DNA of 64,000 nt from Vibrio splendidus. GTDB lineage: Bacteria > Pseudomonadota > Gammaproteobacteria > Enterobacterales > Vibrionaceae. The notes below the pieces were generated by a model. That model did no database searches. It saw only the letters and a program-made list of their open reading frames with translations, and was not told where the DNA came from. This document shows positions 58,196-64,000 of this stretch, in pieces; the first letter of the stretch is position 1, and each line of letters begins with the position of its first letter. A program made the translations under genes and the position numbers. The DNA lies in the NCBI RefSeq assembly GCF_001557875.1, contig NZ_LNRF01000003.1, positions 310,001-374,000 on the forward strand. Reading direction: 5' to 3'.

Positions 58196-59662
58196 CTAAA
58201 ATTCTAGACGGTCTTTACCCGTCGTCTTAGCCACGTACAGCTTTTCATCGGCGTACTTAAATATCTCATCGAAATTAAGTTTACTTTGCTCAGTTTCAAC
58301 AATGCAAACACCGCCAGATATCGTAAATCCATTTGGAATAATGTCGGCTGAAGTGGAACAAATCGCATTCTTCACCCGCTCTAAAGTTCTCATCAAAGTT
58401 TCACGATCTTCGCCTTTCATGTAAACGACAAACTCTTCACCGCCAAACCGTGCAGCTACGTCACTGCTCCGTACACTGTTACTTATCTGACGTGACATAT
58501 AACGAATCACATCATCACCCTTGTCGTGGCCGTAGGTGTCGTTAATTAACTTAAAATCATCGATATCAAATACAGTTAAGGCAAACAGTTGATCGTGCTC
58601 TACGCTGCGCCAGAATGCTTCTAAGCCGCGGCGATTCAATAAACCTGTCATAGGGTCTTTGGCTGCGAGATCTTTGAAGTAACCACGTTCTATATTGGAA
58701 TTAACGTAAAAGAAAATAGTTACAGAGAATAGATACACGATGATGGCAACAATAAGGCTGTCTTTCTCGTAGAGAAAAAAATGCTCCACTTCTTTGGCAA
58801 AATCCAATTCGTAATACATCGCATGATGGGACGCTACACCATCCAACTTGATCTCGTGATAAAAAGCCGCAGAGTCTATCGGATTAACTAAAGTCGTATC
58901 GATGATATCTATTCGACCTGCAAGATGCTCATTCGAGTTTGCAAGTAACTTATCAGCATCAATGTCAACGGAAAGCATCCCTTGATGAACACCTTGGTGG
59001 AACACAGGAATCGTCATGCTTATTACGCGGTCAAGAGAATCAAACCGATAAGTAGGGCCGGATAGTGTTAACTGTTCTGGGTTATTGGCTGTCTTTTGCC
59101 AATACGGGCGACTTTTTATAGTCGACAGCAATTCCTTGCTCAGCCCTTTAGCAAAGTCTTCCGGTGAAGAGATAACATAACCACTTGTGGCAATGAAATG
59201 TACACCATCGTGATACTCATCAAGCTGGGACAGAAATGAAAGAATAGGTGCGAGCGCAATCTTTTCTGATGCACTTTTGTAGCTGTCGCTGCTATCCGAA
59301 CACAGGGACTCTTCACCAATCAGCATATAATCAATATCAACAGAGGGGATATCAGAGGTTTTTCCATCAGCGAGCAGTAGCACATCGATAGGCCAAATAC
59401 GGCAGAGGCCATCGATCACCTGCTTGTTGTGGTCAAGGAAAAGAGGGTTAGCAGATTTGTAATAATTAGAGAAACTGTAGTCTAAGGCTGTGACAACTTT
59501 CGAGGTTCGGTTAAACGCATCTTCAATACGGTGAAACTCACTACTGATATCTTTTTCTACCGCGTCAAAATGATTCTTTCCTATTAGGCCAAGTAACATC
59601 GCGGCGATCACTGCGGGAAACCCGAAGACAAAGGTAAGACTAAAGTGCCTATTTACTTTCAT
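58196..59662 (-). CDS. Membrane-bound diguanylate cyclase with periplasmic sensor
   Basis: The 488-aa protein has an N-terminal membrane segment (about 9-26), a periplasmic sensor region of about 270 residues, a second membrane segment (about 297-316), and a GGDEF domain. The active-site motif is GGEEF (407-411), and RSSD (398-401) sits five residues before it, the inhibitory I-site, so it should make c-di-GMP under product feedback. The sensor region resembles dCache-type domains, but I cannot name the ligand. Confidence 0.9.
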   Translation of the reverse strand: MKVNRHFSLTFVFGFPAVIAAMLLGLIGKNHFDAVEKDISSEFHRIEDAFNRTSKVVTALDYSFSNYYKSANPLFLDHNKQVIDGLCRIWPIDVLLLADGKTSDIPSVDIDYMLIGEESLCSDSSDSYKSASEKIALAPILSFLSQLDEYHDGVHFIATSGYVISSPEDFAKGLSKELLSTIKSRPYWQKTANNPEQLTLSGPTYRFDSLDRVISMTIPVFHQGVHQGMLSVDIDADKLLANSNEHLAGRIDIIDTTLVNPIDSAAFYHEIKLDGVASHHAMYYELDFAKEVEHFFLYEKDSLIVAIIVYLFSVTIFFYVNSNIERGYFKDLAAKDPMTGLLNRRGLEAFWRSVEHDQLFALTVFDIDDFKLINDTYGHDKGDDVIRYMSRQISNSVRSSDVAARFGGEEFVVYMKGEDRETLMRTLERVKNAICSTSADIIPNGFTISGGVCIVETEQSKLNFDEIFKYADEKLYVAKTTGKDRLEF

Positions 59663-59852
59663 ATAATGTGCTCTTAGCGCTCAGCTACTTTCATTTGCCC
59701 CGTTAATATTATTACATTAATTGTCATTTCCCTCGAGGTAAAATAGTGTAAGTTGATATGAATTAGACCTTACCACTGAACAAAAGGTGCCTTTTGATAA
59801 CGAACCCTGCAGTAAACAGGATTCGCGAACACAGTTTTAGGAAGCCTTAAAT

Positions 59853-61700
59853 TCAATAAGTTACCACGTCATAAACCATAGCTTGCATTGCTGGGACAGC
59901 AATCTCAACGCTGCCATTAACAATTAGCGTGCCCTTCATCTGGCCTAACAACTCAACCAACTTCCCTTGCTCTTGCCCAAGCATCCACACAGGCAAAGAC
60001 AACAGCTTTTCATCTTGTGATAAGTTCAGCACAACCAGTGTCTTTTCGCCCTTAAGACAGCGCGTAAACACTAAAGTCTCAGTATCACAATATAACTCTA
60101 AGTAGGCGCCACTTTGTAAGCTGTGACGTTCTGTTCTTAGTTTTATCAACGCTTGATGGAATGGAAACCAAGCCGAAGAGTGTTCCTTTCCCCAAGGGAA
60201 GCATCTTCGGTTATCCGGGTCTTGCCCGCCTTCCACTCCCACTTCTGTCCCGTAGTATAGACACGGGGTGCCGACATAGGTAAACAGCAAAGTCAGCGCC
60301 AACTTTTGTTTAGCCTGGTCGCCACCCAGTAGCGTCAGTAGTCGAGCCGTATCATGACTGTCCAGTTGATTTAACTGTGATAGCTGATTCAGCCATGGAA
60401 CCTTCGCCCTCGCTTCAGCTAACCAATCAGAGAAATCTAACATATCAATTTCAATCGGCTCGTACGCGATGTCTTGCTTAGCCAATAGCGCACGTACTGG
60501 GTGAGCAAAACCATAATAGTTCATCGATCCGTCTTCTTGTGCCCCCTGTAACCACGATGTAGCCTCGAAGAAGTGCTCTCCTAATATGTAGGCTTCCGAA
60601 TTCTCGGCTTTTGCTGAATTTCGAAATGCTTCCACATAATGCGCATTGTTATAAGCGCCCTCACCCTCGCCTAACATGTGAATCACATCGAAGCGCCACC
60701 CATCGACATTATAAGGTGCTTTCAACCAGTGCTTTATCACAGAGTCTGGTGATTGGTATATGTAATCTCGCACGGAAGCGTTGGAAAAGTTTAAGACAGG
60801 AAGAGAACTAATCCCTTTCCAACCGACATATTGTTGAGGATTGTCAGGGGCGAAAAAATAGTAGTCGTGAAATGCCGAGCCTGGGTCGTCATAGGCACCC
60901 GATCCTGTCACTTTCAGCTTATCGAACCAAGGGTGCTCGACAGAGGTGTGATTAAACACAGCATCTAGAACGATTCTCATATCACGTTTGTGAATGTCAT
61001 TTGAAAGTGCAGCGAACTCGTCATTGGTTCCGAAATGCGAGTCGATGTTGTAGTAATCCGTTGTATCGTATTTATGATTACTAGGGGACTGAAAAATTGG
61101 ATTGAGATACAGAGCGGTGATACCTAGGTCTTGTAGATAATCTAACTTGCTATGAATGCCTGCGAGATCGCCACCGAAGAACTCCGCAGCACCGGTTCCA
61201 TTATGTCCTTCAACAGAGTCACCCCACTCTTTCACCACGACATCTAAAGTATCTTCTTTTAGGCGATACTCTCCAGCTTTAACGCTGATACTTGGGTTGC
61301 CGTTACAAAAACGTTCAGGGAAGATTTGATAGAAGACTTGCTCCGACACCCATGATGGTGGTCGATGGTGGATATTAAACTTAAAGTGAAACTCACGACT
61401 AGAAACACGGCGATGTACGCCTTTCGCATCAAGCCAGTACTGGCTCTTTGAATCGACAAGCTTGAACGCATAGTGAGTAACGCTTCTGTCTGTATTAGCT
61501 GCAAATGAGACTTGCCACAGCGTCAACCGCCCTTCAGTACCAACTCGCGTCATGTCGAGTAGATATTCTTCATTATCCGGCTCGTGCCTCAGCTGAACCT
61601 TATGCCAGTCATTGCGTTCAGATACTAATGTTACGGTTAAGACACCATCTTTTTCGTGGAAATAATCACAAGTTTGAGCATGAAAGATAAATGGATTCAT
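59853..61700 (-). CDS. malZ: Maltodextrin glucosidase (GH13, MalZ-like)
   Basis: Removes glucose from the reducing end of maltodextrins in the cytosol. The 615-aa protein has an N-terminal beta domain and the GH13 barrel: catalytic nucleophile D338 (DGWRFDVIHMLGEG), acid/base E375 (GEHFFEA), and LDSHDTARL. The positions and motifs align with E. coli MalZ (604 aa). It lacks a signal peptide. No other maltose genes lie nearby, and I see no MalT box upstream. Confidence 0.92.
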   Translation of the reverse strand: MNPFIFHAQTCDYFHEKDGVLTVTLVSERNDWHKVQLRHEPDNEEYLLDMTRVGTEGRLTLWQVSFAANTDRSVTHYAFKLVDSKSQYWLDAKGVHRRVSSREFHFKFNIHHRPPSWVSEQVFYQIFPERFCNGNPSISVKAGEYRLKEDTLDVVVKEWGDSVEGHNGTGAAEFFGGDLAGIHSKLDYLQDLGITALYLNPIFQSPSNHKYDTTDYYNIDSHFGTNDEFAALSNDIHKRDMRIVLDAVFNHTSVEHPWFDKLKVTGSGAYDDPGSAFHDYYFFAPDNPQQYVGWKGISSLPVLNFSNASVRDYIYQSPDSVIKHWLKAPYNVDGWRFDVIHMLGEGEGAYNNAHYVEAFRNSAKAENSEAYILGEHFFEATSWLQGAQEDGSMNYYGFAHPVRALLAKQDIAYEPIEIDMLDFSDWLAEARAKVPWLNQLSQLNQLDSHDTARLLTLLGGDQAKQKLALTLLFTYVGTPCLYYGTEVGVEGGQDPDNRRCFPWGKEHSSAWFPFHQALIKLRTERHSLQSGAYLELYCDTETLVFTRCLKGEKTLVVLNLSQDEKLLSLPVWMLGQEQGKLVELLGQMKGTLIVNGSVEIAVPAMQAMVYDVVTY

Positions 61701-61833
61701 AGCGGTTCTCGAGCAATGTTTATTTTGCTTAAGATATTAAATATTTCTTTGACCACAATGAGAAAAATAACATCAGTCAAAGTAGATCACGTTTTGTAGA
61801 TCCACTTTGTTTAAAGCAAGTCGATTTCTCTCA

Positions 61834-61865
61834 AAATGATCAAATGAGTCGCTCATTTATCATTT
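61834..61865. repeat. Long bulged palindrome between malZ and the ABC binding protein gene
   Basis: AAATGAT-C-AAATGAG (61834-61848) pairs with CTCATTT-ATCATTT (61852-61865), a 14-bp stem with one bulge and loop TCG. Just left of it, CAAAGT/ACTTTG arms enclose a second weak hairpin. No T-run follows on the minus strand, so it is not a canonical terminator; an operator or RNA structure is possible. Confidence 0.6.
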
Positions 61866-61897
61866 CTTAAAGGGAGATCTAATTTAGAATTATTTTA

Positions 61898-62863
61898 TCA
61901 ACGGCTAATTATCGCTCGCTCGATCACAGACTGAGGCACTGTCACACCAAGCCCATGAGCAGCATCCAAATTCACAACCAATTGAGAACTCTGAGCGGTT
62001 TTGACACTCAGCTTGCCCGGCTTTTGTCCGTTCAGAATTGCCGCTACATAATCGGCGGTTTGCATCCCAACGTCGTAATAATCTAGGCCTAAACCAGCAA
62101 TCGCTCCTTTCCCTACATAAGAAGTCGTTCCCGCAACCACAGGTGTGCCTGCATGGTTTGCCGCCTCAATAAGTCCTTCGATACCACTTGCAACCGTGTT
62201 GTCGGTGAGCGCATAGATAACATCAGACTTCAGGGCAACCGATTCGGCTTTTTCTTCTACATCATCAATGGTAAGCGCTTTTTCGGTGTGAAGTGTATAA
62301 CCGAAATCTCGGGTCGCCTTTCTCAATAACCCAACTAACGCAACGGCATTCGCTTCGGCAGGGTTATAAACCACACCGATTGAACTTGCCTTAGGAAGAA
62401 GCTCTTTAATAAGGGAAACGTGTTGGGAGATCGGCGATAAGTCTGAAAGGCCTGTGACATTTCGTCCCGGTTTTTCTAACTGTTTGACAAGCCTTGCGCC
62501 GATTGGATCGGTGACTGCGGTAAACACGATAGGTATCGATCGAGTCGCAGAGACTAAAGCTTGTGAAGTCGGGGTAGCAATGCCGACTAACACGTGGGGG
62601 TTTTCGCTGACTAACTCTCTGGCGATTTTTGCTGCCTGAGCGGGATTGCCATCAGCTATTTCATAAGAGAATTCTAGATTTTTACCCGGCTCGTAACCTT
62701 TGGCTCTCAATCCTTCAAGAAGCCCTTGACGTGTCGCATTCAAATCTGGATGGTCGACAACTTGTGAAACCGACACTTTGGCAACGTTCGCCATTACATT
62801 GCTAGTACATAGTAACAACAAACAGCTTAAAACCGCTGCCAATACCTTTCTTACAGAACTCAT
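61898..62863 (-). CDS. ABC transporter substrate-binding protein (ABC_sub_bind family)
   Basis: The 321-aa protein has a signal peptide (cleavage near SNVMA) and matches the PF04392-type substrate-binding family, whose members in Gram-positives bind Trp or Tyr. I start at ATG 62863 (MSSVRKVLAAV), with GGGAGTG upstream; the longer frame begins at TTG and lacks a site. There is no lipobox Cys. No permease or ATPase genes lie next to it, so its partner is elsewhere or it works alone. The ligand is unknown. Confidence 0.85.
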   Translation of the reverse strand: MSSVRKVLAAVLSCLLLLCTSNVMANVAKVSVSQVVDHPDLNATRQGLLEGLRAKGYEPGKNLEFSYEIADGNPAQAAKIARELVSENPHVLVGIATPTSQALVSATRSIPIVFTAVTDPIGARLVKQLEKPGRNVTGLSDLSPISQHVSLIKELLPKASSIGVVYNPAEANAVALVGLLRKATRDFGYTLHTEKALTIDDVEEKAESVALKSDVIYALTDNTVASGIEGLIEAANHAGTPVVAGTTSYVGKGAIAGLGLDYYDVGMQTADYVAAILNGQKPGKLSVKTAQSSQLVVNLDAAHGLGVTVPQSVIERAIISR

Positions 62864-63107
62864 TATCACTCCCTGAATCAAGCTCTACTCGTTATTACTC
62901 GCTCAAAGAGAACAACATCAAAATCACTATTGACATTATTACCAGTAACCATTGATAACTTGAAGCGATATTTAACAAAAACACAACAAGGCTCGAATTG
63001 TGTGATAAAAAGCGAGGTTGGTTATTTGAATGGTAAGAGACAGGTTGAATATCGAATAAACAAAATGAATAAAAGGCAAGCGAAGTCAATAACAAAGAGG
63101 AGCAAAG

Positions 63108-63145
63108 CTGAGAACAAGCCACCAATGTTGAATAGTTGTTCTCAG
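63108..63145. repeat. Inverted repeat downstream of yfbV
   Basis: CTGAGAACAA (63108-63117) and TTGTTCTCAG (63136-63145) are perfect 10-bp arms around an 18-nt loop. On the minus strand it lies just after yfbV and about 245 bp before the ABC binding protein gene. A T-run is weak (CTTTG, TCTTTGTT), so it may be an imperfect terminator or a leader structure. Confidence 0.6.
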
Positions 63146-63168
63146 ATAAGAGGGGGAATTGAGATTTT

Positions 63169-63621
63169 TTAGAACCAACGTTCCATTGAAGACTTATCTA
63201 ACTGGCGAAATGCACGATTCAAAATAATCGCCAATTCTTTGTAACGAGGACGCGACTTCATAGGCTCTAACGCAAACCCTGTTTCAGTAATTTTCTCATG
63301 CAATTCGCGATACCACGAGACTAATGCAGGAGGAAGTTGTGTATTTGAGCGATTGCCCAACCACCACATACCTTGAAGCGGCAAACTGATTGCAAACAAA
63401 GCCATAACCACAGCTTGTGGCATCGCTTGGTAATTATTAAAGACCATTTGTGTGAGAACACTAATTGCAGCTATCGCGGGCATAACTTTTACACCAAAAC
63501 GCGTCGCTTTAATAATGCGCTGTTCAGGGAAGATCGCGTTTAACTCTTTTCGGACGGGCCAGAGATCCATGTACTTTTGGCCATCTTTTAAACTACTAGC
63601 TAAACCAACTCTATTGCTCAT
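63169..63621 (-). CDS. yfbV: YfbV family membrane protein (UPF0208)
   Basis: The 150-aa protein has two membrane segments (about 45-62 and 68-88) and matches UPF0208 YfbV of E. coli (151 aa), which has been linked to terminus region chromosome organisation. It is divergent from ackA, as in E. coli (yfbV/ackA). The start [22 protein letters not shown] matches the family. Confidence 0.92.
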   Translation of the reverse strand: MSNRVGLASSLKDGQKYMDLWPVRKELNAIFPEQRIIKATRFGVKVMPAIAAISVLTQMVFNNYQAMPQAVVMALFAISLPLQGMWWLGNRSNTQLPPALVSWYRELHEKITETGFALEPMKSRPRYKELAIILNRAFRQLDKSSMERWF

Positions 63622-63962
63622 ATGAGTCTCCCATTAAAAAAAAGTTGAAACCATCAACTAAAAACACAAAAATTTGACGAAAAATAATATTCTTTCAAAT
63701 TTTTTTGTTATATTTGCACAATATCGCTATTATTTGCAGACCTCAATCTCATTGTTGCCCTTATTTACAATTTAAGCAACTTTGAGAAGACTTCTGCAAG
63801 GAATGCACAAGCCTCTTTTTGATAAAGGGTGCTTTCACTTTATACGGAAATTAACGTTTTTTTGACCAAGGTTAGTACGCAAGCCTATGTGCTTCGACTA
63901 TTCTTGAGATTAATTTTCATCCTTAACTGATTTCGATCAGAAAAATAAACAGGTAGTCATTA
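63622..63962. promoter_or_regulatory. yfbV/ackA divergent region with a possible FNR box
   Basis: The 341-bp A/T-rich gap holds promoters for both genes. TGAT-TTCG-ATCA (63928-63939) matches the FNR half-sites TTGAT-N4-ATCAA apart from their outer bases, only 23 bp before the ackA ATG. A box so close to the start would suit repression or a leader overlap more than activation. No gene is supported here. Confidence 0.45.
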
Positions 63963-64000
63963 ATGTCTAAGCTAGTTTTAGTTTTAAACTGTGGTAGTTC
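63963..64000 (+). CDS. ackA: Acetate kinase, 5' end (partial)
   Basis: ATG 63963 opens MSKLVLVLNCGS, the conserved acetate kinase N-terminus with the N-C-G-S phosphate-binding motif. AGGTAG precedes it by 7 nt. Acetate kinase makes ATP and acetate from acetyl phosphate. The gene continues beyond the window; the match to the family and the yfbV neighbour make the call firm despite the short fragment. Confidence 0.95.
   Translation, partial: MSKLVLVLNCGS

Noticed and set aside
59781..59796. CAAAAGG/CCTTTTG palindrome between malZ and the cyclase gene
   Set aside because: The loop is only two bases and no proper U-run follows, so it is too weak to call a terminator or operator.
62895..63125. 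76-codon hydrophobic minus-strand frame upstream of the ABC binding protein
   Set aside because: It starts at TTG inside the loop of an inverted repeat, with no ribosome-binding site; hydrophobicity follows from A/T-rich DNA.
1..64000. Search by eye for tRNA, rRNA, CRISPR arrays, integrases, phage or toxin-antitoxin genes
   Set aside because: None is supported; the window is core chromosome apart from short repeats and the IS remnant.

Overview
The window reads as ordinary chromosomal DNA of a marine gammaproteobacterium, almost certainly a Vibrio. Protein families, gene order and moderate GC all fit: the yceD-rpmF-plsX-fabHDG-acpP-fabF-pabC-mltG-tmk-holB-ycfH run, divergent fadR/nhaB, divergent mrp/metG, asmA-udk, and yfbV next to ackA. 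FadR carries the roughly 40-residue insertion known from Vibrio, and a LexA-controlled imuA-imuB-dnaE2 mutasome is present. A species in the splendidus group is a guess. I see no rRNA, tRNA, CRISPR array, prophage or intact insertion sequence. This is core genome with a few accessory genes.

Layout. 1-2.6 kb: end of a probable outer-membrane protein, pflA, yfbU, an OmpV/MipA porin-like protein. 3-8 kb: the prkA(yeaG)-yeaH-spoVR(ycgB) stress kinase cluster. 8-10 kb: sohB and yciK. 10.1-15.6 kb: SOS box plus imuA-imuB-dnaE2. 15.6-24.5 kb: a candidate 31-aa ORF, cheV, mlc, pykA, a patatin-like protein preceded by a candidate 29-aa membrane peptide, two small outer-membrane-type proteins, and ptsG with a possible Mlc operator. 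24.9-35.5 kb: the long minus-strand fatty acid/ribosome/cell-wall/DNA operon, punctuated by internal hairpins. 35.6-41.3 kb: yceF, rluC, and rne behind a long structured leader that ends in a tiny ORF abutting rne. 41.5-48.8 kb: SulP transporter, LMW phosphatase beside an IS3-like remnant, cobO, asmA, udk, mrp. 49-58 kb: metG, yehS, fadR, nhaB, dsbB, a SEC-C protein, an orphan prepilin, dusC. 58-64 kb: a diguanylate cyclase, malZ, an orphan ABC binding protein, yfbV, and the first 12 codons of ackA.

Functional themes. Sugar control (Mlc, PtsG, PykA, MalZ), overflow and anaerobic metabolism (PflA, AckA), lipid synthesis and its regulator (Fab operon, PlsX, FadR), and RNA turnover (RNase E). 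The least explained items are outside the large genes: a family of 42-43 bp dispersed repeats present as two convergent pairs, two candidate small-protein genes, the uORF before rne, a duplicated enolase-site-like motif in RNase E, a near-leaderless promoter at yceD, and a prepilin gene with no pilus genes beside it. No large novel system is evident.
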